Positions 47,840 to 58,800 of a DNA stretch of 64,000 bases are shown here, piece after piece. Both the position numbers and the translations under genes were made by a program. How positions within the stretch are numbered: position 1 is the first letter of the stretch; each line of letters begins with the position of its first letter. This DNA is from Arion vulgaris (lineage: Eukaryota > Mollusca > Gastropoda > Stylommatophora > Arionidae), in contig CM036765.1 of NCBI GenBank assembly GCA_020796225.1, positions 5,614,805 to 5,678,804 on the forward strand, in the 5' to 3' direction. Under the pieces are notes generated by a model that saw only the letters and a program-made list of their open reading frames with translations, did not search any database and was not told the DNA's origin.

Positions 47840-48060
47840 CTGATCTCATAAGAGGAGCGTCTTGCCGAGTGAATAAAAGCGCGGTTCCCATGCCAGAGAC
47901 CAGTGTTCAATCCACGGTAAGGACAATAAGTTTTTTATGTTGTGGGCATAAATCAAAATTTCTAAACTCAACAGCTTCGCGGCGTCTGTACTAACCATGC
48001 GCCCATTAACTTCATCAGGCTCTCCTCCCACCTGTCCTTTAAAGCGATACTACAGACAGT
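47840..48060 (+). mobile_element. tRNA-derived SINE E
   Basis: GGAGCGTCTTGCCGAGTGAA head, CAGAGACCAGTGTTCAATCC (box B), GTTGTGGGCATAAATC, ATGCGCCCATTAACTTCATC. Confidence 0.78.
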
Positions 48061-48084
48061 GACGACGACGACTGTGACCTCACG

Positions 48085-48305
48085 GGCACCCTCTGTGGCT
48101 AAGTGATTAAGCCGATGCCTTGCGTTCCGAAGGTTGGTGCCTCGAACTCAAACCGCTTCGCTCTGTTCCGACTGCTTTTTCCAGTGATTTCTATGGGTGT
48201 TGCCAGAGCTGCGAAGTTCGTGTTTTGTCAAATTTTCTCGGAAAGTGTTCTGCTTTTGTTTGCGGATCAGAACCAAGTTATATCGTGTAAAACCTGACGA
48301 AATGA
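48085..48305 (+). mobile_element. tRNA-headed SINE
   Basis: CTCTGTGGCTAAGTGATTAA (box A) and GGTGCCTCGAACTC (box B), body GTTGCCAGAGCTGCGAAGTT, end AACCTGACGAAATGAAGTCA. Confidence 0.75.
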
Positions 48306-48484
48306 AGTCAATCCATGATAGTTAGATCATTTAGGCCAACCGTTCTCAGCCTGAGTGGCGCGTCTTCTCAGGGAGGTGTAAGGCACTATCAGGGAAGGTG
48401 TGATACGTTATACAAATTTAATAGATTTGAGGTTGAAAAAGTTTGATACTAACTTGTTTTTGCTGTTAAAATACTTTTTTTTAA

Positions 48485-48745
48485 TTCTTCTTCGAACACT
48501 CCATATCGATCACTAGTTAACCACTCTTTGTGATTTGTATGTGATTCGAGCCTAAGAGCGTTGTACGTTGTGCCAGTTATGAGCCTACAAGTAACCTAGC
48601 ACTTCCGATTTATGTGACGTTTTTTATTTACTAAGTTAGCTTCCCTAGGCCCCTACCTCAGCCGCTTCTTACGACATGCATTGAAGGTCGCAGTGTTACT
48701 ATTATTTGCTCCCCTTGCGAGCCTCGGCAACAAACCGGTCTACTT
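48485..48745 (-). mobile_element. SINE B, minus orientation
   Basis: TTCTTCTTCGAACACTCCAT, GTTAACCACTCTTTGTGATT, TGCCAGTTATGAGCCTACAA, GCTCCCCTTGCGAGCCTCGG. Confidence 0.88.
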
Positions 48746-49059
48746 TTATTTCATTAAAACTGTAAATTCACATCTGTTTATTCTTTAAAAAATAGCCAAG
48801 ACTATCATTGATATTGATTCATGATGACATTTTCCGGCAATTTTGATGTCAAAAATGAGGTGTTTTTTTAATGTTTAAACTTCTCATTGTTAAAGTTATT
48901 GCATTTTGGGGGAGATAGTGCATTTGATAAAGCTCTAATTGAGAAACTTGTTTTTCGTTTTTTGTTTGTTTTTGGTTAAAATTACAATGAATTCGACGGT
49001 GAAAAACAGAAGGAGTAAGGATCGTAGGTGTCTTGTCCCATTTTCAAGAAAGGACATCC

Positions 49060-49312
49060 CGTACGTTGCCGGAGCTCGCAAGGGGAGCACTGAATAGAAC
49101 ACTGTACCCTACAAGGCATGTCGAAAGAGGTGACTGAGGTAGGGTCCTTAGTAAATAAATAGCGTCACAGAAATCGGATGTGCTGGCCTACTTGTAGGCG
49201 CATAACTGGCACAACGTACAATCGCTCTTTAGCTCAGATCACATACAAGTCACAAGGAGTGGTTAACAAGTGATCGATATGGAGCTTCGAAGAACAAGAA
49301 GGAGAAGAAGGA
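49060..49312 (+). mobile_element. SINE B, plus orientation
   Basis: CGTACGTTGCCGGAGCTCGC, AGGCATGTCGAAAGAGGTGA, GCTGGCCTACTTGTAGGCGC, end ATGGAGCTTCGAAGAACAAG. Confidence 0.88.
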
Positions 49313-49714
49313 AGGAGGTGCTAACTGAAAAAAAAGTTGAAAACCACTGCTTTAGACCATGACATCATTCAAGTAATATGTAATGGGATCGGTAGAATTA
49401 CCAATCGGTTTCAAAAATACAGTAATGTTTTCATCACGATGTTGATATTTTTTCTGTTTAGCCCCAAAATAATGTCCACTGAAGACTAACGTGGGCTGTC
49501 TAATATGCAAACAACACAAACACACTAGAATAACCTCTGCATTCTGATTAGTTTATTGATCTGTTGATTGATTATTCTTTAAAGGTTTTGCAATGGACAA
49601 GGATATCGATTTCTGATAGGAATCATATTGCTTTCGTGACTATAGATTTTATTTGTGTAGTTCAGTAGTACATACAACCTACACTGAAATAACTACATCA
49701 TAATTCACTTACAT

Positions 49715-50030
49715 AAATGCTACATTTGCTTACATAACTGCTACATTTGCTTACATAACTGCTACATTTGCTTACATAACTGCTACATTTGCTTACATAA
49801 CTGCTACATTTGCTTACATAACTGCTACTTTAACATACCATGTACTTTCAATTATATAACATACTTATTTTTATTTTCATAACTTGCACAAACTTCAATT
49901 ACATAATTGCTATCTACATCCATTCACATGACGTAATACATTCACTTACATAACGACTACATAGGCTTACATAACGACTACATTCACTTATATAACGACT
50001 ACATTCACTTATATAACGACAACATTAAAT
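49715..50030. repeat. 21-bp tandem array and diverged continuation
   Basis: GCTACATTTGCTTACATAACT about six times, then looser copies built on TTACATAACGACTACATTCA to 50030. The same ACATAACTACTA-type motif dominates 51410-51970. Confidence 0.9.
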
Positions 50031-50584
50031 TGCACAACTACTTCATATGTAGTAGTTCACTACTGTTCACTGGTACAAGGTCCGAAGTAAATAGAGAGAG
50101 AAAAAAAATAGGATACGAAAAGTATTGAGAAAGAAAGAAATCAAGAAGTGTCGAATGATGAATCCTGGTAAGGTAGTAGCTACCGCTAAATCTTAATCCT
50201 TACATACGTCAACATTAAATTTCAAAACCAAAGCCTCCTAAAATAACTTATACAAAGTTTATTTCGTGCATATCTGAATAAGGAAAGTAAATGCATGTAC
50301 TGACTTTCTATGTGATATGAGTCAACAACAGAACATACATTGACCGTGCTTTAAACCTTTACTGCACTAGAAGTACTCAATGGCTGACTAATAGGTCAAC
50401 AATTAACAAGGGAAAAAAAGGATTTTGGGGAATTCCCCCTCCTACTTTTATAGGACACGCTCTACTCAAATAAGCCTTATGCTATTCACCCCTAGTTTTG
50501 ACAACGCGAGTTAATAAGAGACGTCCGACTTCCTTGTGGTGGATATTCGTTGCAATTCACACGTTTAGATATCTACTCACACAG

Positions 50585-50995
50585 GGTTATTAAAGAATGT
50601 CAAACTCCTACGTTGCGGGTATTCACTACACATCACCACGTTGTTCACTACTCACAGAGTTAATAAAGAACGTCAAATTACTACGTTGTGGGTGTTCACT
50701 ACACATCACAACGCCGTTCGCTACGTACACAGAGTTAATAAAGAATGTCAAATTCCTACGTTGTGGGTGTTCACTACAAATCACAACGCCGTTCGCTACT
50801 CACACAGAGTTAATAAAGAATGTCAAAATCCTACGTTGTGGGTGTTCACTACAAATCACAACGCCGTTCGCTACTCACACAGAGTTAATAAAGAATGTCA
50901 AAATCCTGTTCGCTACTCACACAGAGTTAATAAAGAATGTAAAAATCCTGTTCCCTACTCACACAGAGTTAATAAAGAATATCACTGTTTCTTCA
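50585..50995. repeat. About 75-bp tandem array with internal 39-bp copies
   Basis: Long unit: CACAGAGTTAATAAAGAATG + TCAAATTCCTACGTTGTGGG + TGTTCACTACAAATCACAAC + GCCGTTCGCTACT, about five copies; then three short copies (AGAGTTAATAAAGAATGT + AAAAATCCTGTTCCCTACTC) that lack the central part. Both plus-strand ORFs here are repeat effects. Confidence 0.9.
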
Positions 50996-51409
50996 CTCCA
51001 TTTCTCTAAGTTCCGTCCTCCTGACTTCGCACTCTCTCTATCTCTTCCGCTCATTGAGATCAAAATTACGTCCATCCCCCTCAACTTCTCAAGAGTAACT
51101 GTTTTCTTACGTTCACTAAGAAAAATATGTCCGTCTCCCTCAACTTCTCAAGAGTAACTGTTCTACTGTCCAAACCAAAAGCTCCCAGCTGTCCCTTCTC
51201 TGGTTCGAGATCCTCGATTTTACGGGAGTCCTCGCCTACCTCGGGTTAGAACCTTTTGCATGAATTTAGCACTCTACTTGTCAGCAAGTTGGGACTGGTA
51301 AACAAATTTATTTACTACTAACTTGGTCAAGGACGCCAAGTACAATAAGGGGGTTTTCTTTTCTCTGTTGACCCCCGTCCATAACCCTAGTTAGCATAAC
51401 AGTGGAACT

Positions 51410-51970
51410 TTTACACATACATTCACTTATATAACTATTACATTCACTTACATAACGACTATATTCACTTACATAACTATTACATTCACGTACATAACTA
51501 CTAGGTTCGCTTACACAACTACTACATTCACGGTACACACACACAACATGCGTTTTCATTACTACAACATTTCCTTGCATAAATATTACGTACACTTCCA
51601 CAAATATCTTATGCACTTACAACACTATATTCACTTACACAACTACTATCATTATACAACTACTCCTCATACAACTGTTTAATGCACATACACAACTACT
51701 ATATTCACTTACATAACAAGTATATTCACATACACAACTACCATATTCACTCACATAACTACTATATTCACATACACAACTACTATATTCACTTACATAA
51801 CTACTATATTCACTTACACAACTACTATTTTCACTGACACAACTACTATATTCACATACAAAACTACCATATTCACTCACATAACTACTATATTCGCTTG
51901 ATAACTACTATATTCACTACACAACTACTATTCACTTACACAACTACTATATTCACTTACAAATCTACTA
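51410..51970. repeat. Degenerate 20-bp tandem array
   Basis: Built on CTATATTCACTTACATAACTA and ACACAACTA variants. Poorly conserved, so older than its neighbours. Confidence 0.85.
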
Positions 51971-52087
51971 TACATACTGTCTCGTACCTTCTGTGTTCTG
52001 TAGTGAAAATACTATGGTCCCTTCTCCTACCAAGAGCACTCGGCTTGTTTCCCGTGTAGACCTATCATGCTATTTTCTAGAGAATCT

Positions 52088-52355
52088 GTATTTCAATGTA
52101 GATGGAAGATGGAACTGTCTCAGACGGATGATACAACGCTGGTACCGTGTAGATGGAAGATGGAACTGTCTCAGACGGATGATACAACGCTGGTACCGTG
52201 TAGATGGAAGATGGAACTGTTTCAGACGGATGATACAACGCTGGTACCGTGTAGATGGAAGATGGAACTGTCTCAGACGGATGATACAACGCTGGCACCG
52301 TGTAGATGGAAGATGGAACTGTCTCAGACGGATGATACAACGCTGGTACCGTGCT
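52088..52355. repeat. 51-bp tandem array, 5 copies
   Basis: Unit: GTAGATGGAAGATGGAACTG + TCTCAGACGGATGATACAAC + GCTGGTACCGT. Multiple of 3, hence open frames on both strands without coding meaning. Confidence 0.95.
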
Positions 52356-52439
52356 AAACAAGTACCTTTAGAACAAGAGGCAAACACGCAACCTCTAGGC
52401 GACAGAGACCCCAGGCCTCAGTTCGCTCCGTCGTGGGAC

Positions 52440-52790
52440 CATCTGAATATTATTCCAGAGATTCATGTCTGTAGGTGAGATCGAGTTGTTAGTGCTGTCG
52501 GAGAGGGACGATAAAACGTAGGTCCCGTGTTAAAACGCGGAAAAGAACCTTGCCAGTTCAAAATTGAGAAGAGCAGGTTGGAAGGCCGCTGTCCTGTCAA
52601 AATTTGTTAGAACATTTAAAAAAAAAAAAATTTCTACAAATATATCTTCATCATCCATCGTAGACCCTCACCGGTGCTACTGAGTTCGTGCACTACCGCT
52701 GAGATCTTCCTGTGTAAGAAAGAGATCGGAGCGCAAATTGTTACTCATCGAAGTGCATTGATGATGGTTCTATCAATCAATTGGTCAATC
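52440..52790 (-). mobile_element. SINE D, minus orientation
   Basis: CCAGAGATTCATGTCTGTAG, GAGACGGACGAT-like part (AGAGGGACGATAAAACGTAG), AGAAGAGCAGGTTGGAAGGC, then AGTGCATTGATGATGGTTCT and ATCAATCAATTGGTCAATCA (head). Confidence 0.75.
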
Positions 52791-52840
52791 AGTACCTTGA
52801 TCACTCAGTGCTAAGAAAAACAAATCTTGGCAGTTAACAT

Positions 52841-53335
52841 CTTCTTCTTCTTCTTTGCGTTCGTTCTTTACGACCAATTTTAATCACTTTTTGTGATATG
52901 TTTGATCTTTGCCAAGAACGTGTATACGTTGCACATTGGTTTAGTAGGCCCCTAAACGCATAGACTTCTACACGTTTAGGATATGGCATCCGATTTCAGC
53001 CAAACCTCCTTAATCGCCTCTTACGACATGTGTAGCAGATAACAGTGGTTCTATTCTTTACACCCCACATTTGGGACCCTGGTAACCACTCGGGAGGCAA
53101 GTATCCAAATTTTGGACCCTGGTAACCACTCGGGCGACAAGTATCCAAATTTGAGCCCCTGGTAACCACTCGGGCGGCAAGTATCCAAATTTGAGTCCCT
53201 GGTAACCACTCGGGCGGCAAGTATCCAAATTTGAGCCCCTGGTAACCACTCGGGCGGCAAGTATCCAAATTTGAGTCCCTGGTAACCACTCGGGCGGCAA
53301 GTATCCAAATTTGGGACCCTGGTAACCACTCGGGC
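52841..53335 (-). mobile_element. SINE A, minus orientation, with 12-bp TSD and internal array
   Basis: TTCTTCTTCTTTGCGTTCGT end, CCAAGAACGTGTATACGTTG, CTCTTACGACATGTGTAGCA core, then the 40-bp array, finishing ACCACTCGGGCG. GCAGTTAACATC flanks both sides (52829-52840 and about 53338-53349). Confidence 0.9.
53068..53335 (-). repeat. 40-bp tandem array inside SINE A, about 6 copies
   Basis: Unit: GTATCCAAATTTGAGCCCCT + GGTAACCACTCGGGCGGCAA. Thirty bases are the SINE A 5' end; the other ten, GCAAGTATCC, are the reverse complement of GGATACTTGC, the target duplication of the SINE A at 54160-54410. Confidence 0.93.
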
Positions 53336-53429
53336 GTGCAGTTAACATCGAAACTAGTACGTTGAAAATCCGCTTCCTGGACAAAATTCATAAAACATAT
53401 TAGATAAAACACGTACAACTTTTAATTCA

Positions 53430-53790
53430 TCATCATCATCTAATAGCTTGTCCTGATCAGAACTTTGCCACCCCAAAGTCCTTCGGAATTTCTCCTCTCA
53501 TACCAGATGTCCCTACTCTGCAGTCGTAAATGTTCAAACCATCAGTTACATCCTGAATCCATTTTCTCCGCGGTCTTCCTCTTCTTCTCTTTGCCGGTAT
53601 GCCTCCTTCCATGATGGTCTTCTTCAGCCTTTCGTGTCTTTTTATATGTCCAAAATACCTCAATTTTCTCTTTCTTATTTGTTGTATTAGCGAGAATTCT
53701 TTGATTTTAAGTTCTTCCTGAATAGATCTAGTTGTTCTCTGATCTGTCCATGATATATGGAGTACTCTTCTGTAACACATTTATTCAAAA
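53430..53790 (-). mobile_element. LINE C-terminal fragment
   Basis: ORF 53457-53780: MCYRRVLHISWTDQRTT, IQQIRKRKLRYFGHIKRHE, GGIPAKRRRGRPRRKWIQDV, TSGMRGEIPKDFGVAKF, then the CATCATCATCATC tail (3' end at about 53430). Open but short; the RT core is missing. Confidence 0.88.
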
Positions 53791-53989
53791 GCACTTATAT
53801 ACTCGTATGTTTTTCTACTGCCTTTTAAATGTCCATTCGATTTACCCAACTTTTAATTACACTTAAACTACTTCAGGAATCTCGCCGATATTGCTAAGTT
53901 TGTGCTCTGTCGTCGCGATTATTCGTGTATGAAAGCTAATGAAGCACACGTTTACTCATCAAAGCAAAATTAGGATGAGTCGGTCGTGC

Positions 53990-54480
53990 AGGACAATCGC
54001 GTCCGGAAAGCATCGACCTTTGTTAATATTTGAGTTTTACGACCAGTCAAACCTTTACCTTGACATTATCGGCCTTACTTTTCTAGCCACGGTGAGTTAA
54101 TTCCGGGATAGGAATATTCTTACCTGTTTCGAGACGCGTGACGGCACTTGGATACTTGCCGCCCGAGTGGTTACCAGGGTCCCAAATTTGGGGTGTAAAG
54201 AATAGAACCACTGTTACCTGCCACACATGTCGTAAGAGGCGATAAGGAGGTTTGGCTGAAATCGGATGCATGTGTCCTAAACGTGTAGAAGTATATGCGT
54301 GTAGGGGCCTACCAAACCAATGTGCAATGTATACATGTTCTTGGCAAAGATCAAACGTATCAGAGTGATTAAAATTGGTCGTAAATAACGAACGCAAAGA
54401 AGAAGAAGAAGGATACTTGCAATATCTACTCTGCATTTTCTCTGACCCCGATGAGTTGACATTAAAGTCGCATGCTCGTG
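53990..54480. repeat. Dispersed element split by a SINE A
   Basis: Left part TTATCGGCCTTACTTTTCTA..; right part ATCTACTCTGCATTTTCTCT, matching 21370-21490 in order. The SINE A at 54160-54410 interrupts it. Confidence 0.6.
54160..54410 (+). mobile_element. Full-length SINE A, 251 bp, 10-bp TSD
   Basis: Starts CGCCCGAGTGGTTACCAGGG; AAATTTGGGGTGTAAAGAAT; CATGTCGTAAGAGGCGATAA; GGGCCTACCAAACCAATGTG; ACATGTTCTTGGCAAAGATC; ends AACGCAAAGAAGAAGAAGAA. Flanked by GGATACTTGC at 54150-54159 and 54411-54420. Best reference copy of the family in this window. Confidence 0.93.
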
Positions 54481-55059
54481 TAAAAAAATCTGATCTAACT
54501 GAGATTATCAGGGTTATTTTTAAAGATGTTAAAATATTGACACTTGACGCTCTGTAATCTCTTTGTCACTTTTGAGCTCTGACAGAAAATTATCTAACAG
54601 TTCAACCGCACAGATTGTTGTGCGCACGCGATAGTGCATGACAATAGCCTCAACATGAACAGTGGTCTTTCTGACAGATTAGAAACTATAGGAAGTGGTT
54701 GAGTAAGCGCGTTCATCACTTACTCGAGAGGGTGTTAAATCAAATCCACTCAGACTTAACACGTTTTGTGCCTGTCATCAGCGATGGAGAGATGACTAGG
54801 CTTTGAACAAGGAGTCATCATCATTAAATAGCTTTGCCGAGCCATTATACCTTCTTTGATGCAACTTCGTGTTGAAGTTGTGTTAATGCAAGACAACAGA
54901 TATATTTTAGTTCTAATTGTGTATCTAACAACACTTGCTAAACACCAAGGGTCAGTCTAGTAACATCAAAATCACAGCACGAAAACCATTTTAAAAATGA
55001 TTGTTTTATATGTGAGGGGAAGGGGGTGGGACCGATTAGAATAATGCATAAGCGCGTGC

Positions 55060-55060
55060 C

Positions 55061-55100
<40 letters not shown>

Positions 55101-55125
55101 GTCTCTCTGTCTGTCTCTCTATCTT
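55060..55125. repeat. (CT)n microsatellite
   Basis: CT repeats with interspersed TGTCTGTC. Confidence 0.95.
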
Positions 55126-55399
55126 GCCTATTTACTCGTACATAAGAGGTTTAAGGCTTCAATCCAACACTCAACGTTCCACACATGAGGAAAGGAATGT
55201 GTCGTCCTACATCCTGCACACTAGGGTCTAAAAATGCGACGTGAAGTGATTTCACAGAGTAAGTTCGGAAAAGGCTAAGGGAAATTGTATTTTGTGGGAT
55301 GGGTTAGCGTAATGCCTAATCGTTCGCCTAAAGACTAGGACACCCGACGTTCCACATGCGAGAAAAGAAATTAGCACTCCCAACTCCTGAACACTTCTT

Positions 55400-56310
55400 A
55401 TTCTTTTGTCGTCACACCGCTACCAGGTTGTTGCCCAGTGTCGTCACACTGCTACCGGATTGTTGCCCAGTGTCGTCACACTGCTACCAGGTTGTTTGCA
55501 AAGTGTCGTCACACTGCTACCAGGTTGTTGCCCAGTGTCGTCACACTGCTACCAGGTTGTTGCCAACTGTCGTGGTTTTCTGTTTTTGTCTTGTGCTGTT
55601 CTGGTCGCTTGGGTGATTGTTATTTTTGCTCTTTCACAGGATTATGCTATGCCATCTAACCATCTTTTCGTGGTCTTCCTTTTTCCTTCTTCCCTGATGT
55701 TCTGTTGTAGAAGACTCTGTATACTGTAGAGTTTGGATGCATTCTTATTAAGGGACCAAACCACTTCATTCTTTGTTTCTCACTGTAATTCAAGCAAGGT
55801 TCTGTACCTACTTTCTTTCTTATGCTGATGTTGGTGACTGTCTTTTCTTGTGTTGTTGGTAACTTTTCACAGGCAACGCATTTCACATGTAGTTATTTTT
55901 GTGACTGCGCTTTGCTCATTGTCCATGTTTGGCACTGGTAACACAAAGTAGGTATGAAAATGCTGCTGATCATCTGTTGCTTAGCTGTCAGTGAAATTTG
56001 TAGGTGCCTTAACAATGGGGCTAGCTGGTAGGTTACATCATTTGCTTTTTACACTCTAGCCTCTATCTCTCTATCTAGTCTTCCGTGGATATGCTTCCTA
56101 AGTATCTGAATTTTTGCACTTGGTTTATTTTAGTGCCATTGACATGGATGTCTAGATTATTATGTTTTCTTCCCATATTCATTATTTCTGTTTTAGTGTT
56201 GTTTATTTTCATGTCATGATTTATACAATTTTTGTTCAATGTGTCAATATGATGTTGTAGATCTTGTTCATTTTGGTGTATCAGGCACTGATCATCTGCA
56301 AAAAAGCTTG
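55400..56310 (-). mobile_element. LINE RT fragment and 3' end with about five terminal 31-bp repeats
   Basis: Reading leftwards: an ADDQCLIHQNEQD-like RT catalytic region (about 56300-56250), an INHDMKINNTKTEIMNMGRK-like thumb, then after a gap MKCVACEK at 55886, QRMKWFGPLIRMH, YNRTSGKKEKGRPRK, then the terminal units (plus strand GTCGTCACACTGCTACCAGG + TTGTTGCCCAGT). Frameshifted and dead. Confidence 0.82.
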
Positions 56311-56624
56311 TCTGAATGACACAACCTTGTCTGACACTCCGGAACTACGGACTATAAATGTAAAGTGCCGTGCATGTGATACCCTAAGTTCTGAAAACAC
56401 TACAGGACGTTTTAATTTTTATTTTGGGTGTATTACACTTTTTTTCAAAATAAAAGTATAATCTAGACCGAGAAAGAGAACGGCGAGAGAGAGAGAGTGA
56501 GAGAAAGAGAGAGATCTGAACAATATGGTACACAAATGTGAAGTTACGGGCAGCCATTTCATAAGGTCCCGAATTAATGGCACATTTTAATTTTTACAGT
56601 AAGTATTAGACTTTGTAGAATAAA

Positions 56625-57110
56625 ATGTAAATAAGATATTGTAGAACAAAGATATTGTAGAACAAAGATATTGTAGAACAAAGATATTGTAGAACAAAGA
56701 TATTGTAGAACAAAGATATTGTAGAACAAAGATATTGTAGAATAAAGATATTGTAAAAAAAGATATTGTAAACAAAGATATTGTAGAAATAAAGATATTG
56801 TAGAACAAAGATATTGTAAAACAAAGATATTGTAAAACAAAGATATTGTAGAACAAAGATATTGTAGAACAAAGATATTGTAGAACAAAGATATTGTAGA
56901 ACAAAGATATTGTAGAACAAAGATATTGTAGGAAAAAGATATTGTAAACAAAGATATTATTAAAGATATTGTAGAACAAAGATATTGTAAAACAAAGATA
57001 TTGTAAAACAAAGATATTTACGTTTGAAACAAAGATATTGTAGAACTAAAAAAAAGATATTGTAAACCAAGAAGATAGTGTTTAAACAAAGATATGTAAC
57101 CAAGAGAAGA
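56625..57110. repeat. 16-bp tandem array, about 28 copies
   Basis: Unit: AAAGATATTGTAGAAC, with copies losing or gaining one or two A residues. Minus-strand ORFs rich in YNIFVLQYLCS are repeat products in several frames. Confidence 0.95.
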
Positions 57111-57475
57111 AAGAGAGATGAGGAGCGTCTGGTCATATGGTTTAGAGCGCAACTCCCATGCTGGAGACCAGTGTAGACCAAAGAAAGAGAGAGGTGAGGA
57201 ACGTCTGGTCGTATGGTTTAGAGCGCAGCTCCCATGCTGGAGACCAGTGTAGACCAAAGAAAGAGAGGTGAGGAACGTCTGGTCGTATGGTTTAGAGCGT
57301 GGCCCCCATGCTGGAGAACAGTGTAGACCAAAGAAAGAGAGGTGAGGAGCGTCTGGTCGTATGGTTTAGAGCGCAACTCCCATGCTGGAGACCAGTGTAG
57401 ACCAAAGAAAGAGAGAGATGAGGAACGTCTGGTCGTATGGTTTAGAGCGCAGCTCCCATGCTGGAGACCAATGTT
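57105..57475 (+). repeat. About 75-bp array of SINE E heads, 5 copies
   Basis: Unit: GAGGAACGTCTGGTCGTATG + GTTTAGAGCGCAGCTCCCAT + GCTGGAGACCAGTGTAGACC + AAAGAAAGAGAG. The last copy continues into the SINE body. Box A survives in each unit, box B is cut off in all but the last. Confidence 0.92.
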
Positions 57476-57640
57476 AAATTCACGGTAAGGTCAAAGATGT
57501 ATTTCTGTTGTGGGCATTAGATAAATTATCTTCACCTGAACAACTTCGCGGCAACTGTACTAGCCATGCGGCCATTATATTCGTTAGTACACGTCCCACC
57601 TGTCCTACAGCGCACTAAAAAACGGTACTAGACATGCAAA
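57420..57640 (+). mobile_element. SINE E body
   Basis: GAGACCAATGTTAAATTCAC, TTCTGTTGTGGGCATTAGAT, CATGCGGCCATTATATTCGT, as at 24490 and 47840. Confidence 0.75.
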
Positions 57641-58216
57641 AATGACCGACAGGTTTTCTCTCCCTTGTTTACATTTTTTTATTAGCATTGTGCCTAAGCG
57701 TTCTGCTATCGATATGGACACACGAGGTTTGTGGATTCAATCCTAGAATCAACGTCCACAAGGGAGGAAAGTAATTGGTCTTCCTACTTCCTGAGCACTT
57801 TGGTTTAGAAATGTGAAGTTGCAGTCACTTCATATCTTAAGTTCTGAAAACCTACGGGACATTTTAATTTTAAACGTTACTGTTGGGTGTTTTTATTTAA
57901 TTTAAAAAAAAACCAGTTATATTGTTGACCGAAAAAGAAGAGACGGAGAAAAAGAGATATAGAGAGAGACAGACCACAAAGTTAAATGGAGAAAGCACAT
58001 TTTCAGATCAAGTTATTCAAGTACCGAAAGGTTATTCATTTGTTTAATCATTCGTGACAGGAGATCATATTTCTTGAAGTCAAGTGGAACACTTCTTACT
58101 TCCGCGTATAGACACATCCTAAGTACATTCATTCTAGTGCTGTAACCGATCAACTGTAGTGACTAACTTTAGTGTTTAGTTGTTGTTACGATCGTGTCCT
58201 TGTGTGAGTATGTTTT

Positions 58217-58393
58217 AAAACACGTAATTACAAGAAAGTACTGTAGTTTTACAAATTACAAAAACAATGACAAAATACAGCAACGTTTCGACCAACAAGG
58301 CCTTTATCAAGCTTCCTTGTTGGTCGAAACGTGCTGTATTTTGTCATTGTTTTTGTAATTTGTAAAACTACAGTACTTGTAATTACGTGTTTT
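58217..58393. repeat. Foldback element / long hairpin, arms about 85 bp
   Basis: Left arm from AAAACACGTAATTAC to CGTTTCGACCAACAAGG; right arm from CCTTGTTGGTCGAAACG to GTAATTACGTGTTTT; loop CCTTTATCAAGCTT. Arms differ only by a few indels. Confidence 0.95.
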
Positions 58394-58539
58394 GAATCAA
58401 ATAGTTTTACTGCAGTTCCATATATATATACTGTAAGGTTTTTTAATAAGTTATGTAATATTCATTTCTTTTAAAACGCGGTATTGTTAATTTATGTAGT
58501 CTGTGCTGTTAGAAAGGCAAATATTATAAATATCAGAAT

Positions 58540-58800
58540 CTTCTTCTTCTTCTACTTCCTCGATTGCTTCATATCGATTACTTGTTAACCACTCTTTGTG
58601 ATTTGTATGTGATCTAAACCTAAGAGCGATTGTACGTTGTGCCAGTTATGCACCTATAAGTAGGAAACACATCCGATTTTGCTGCCTTTTTATTTATAGG
58701 GTAGCTTCCCTAGGTCGCTACCTCAGTCATCTCTTATGGCATTCCTTGCAGGTCCAGTGTTACTATTCTTTGCTCCCCTGGAGCCACGGCAGCACACATA
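58540..58800 (-). mobile_element. SINE B, minus orientation
   Basis: TTCTTCTTCTTCTACTTCCT end, GTTAACCACTCTTTGTGATT, TGCCAGTTATGCACCTATAA, TTTATAGGGTAGCTTCCCTA, CTCCCCTGGAGCCACGGCAG. Confidence 0.88.

Larger units (their letters stand above)
48337..49349. mobile_element. hAT-like non-autonomous element, about 1 kb, containing two inverted SINE B copies
   Basis: Left end CAACCGTTCTCAGCCTG; right end, read inward, CAGTGGTTTTCAACTTTTTT, resembling hAT-type termini. Candidate 8-bp duplications ATTTAGGC (48329-48336) and CTTTAGAC (49350-49357). SINE B copies at 48485-48745 (minus) and 49060-49312 (plus) lie inside in inverted orientation. No transposase remains. Confidence 0.55.

Noticed and set aside
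52996..53418. ORFs of 92-140 codons with repeated WLPGSQIW-like peptide
   Set aside because: Translation of the 40-bp SINE-derived array; three frames open simultaneously.
56574..57011. 145-, 130- and 104-codon hydrophobic ORFs resembling membrane proteins
   Set aside because: Produced by a 16-bp AT-rich repeat read in several frames.
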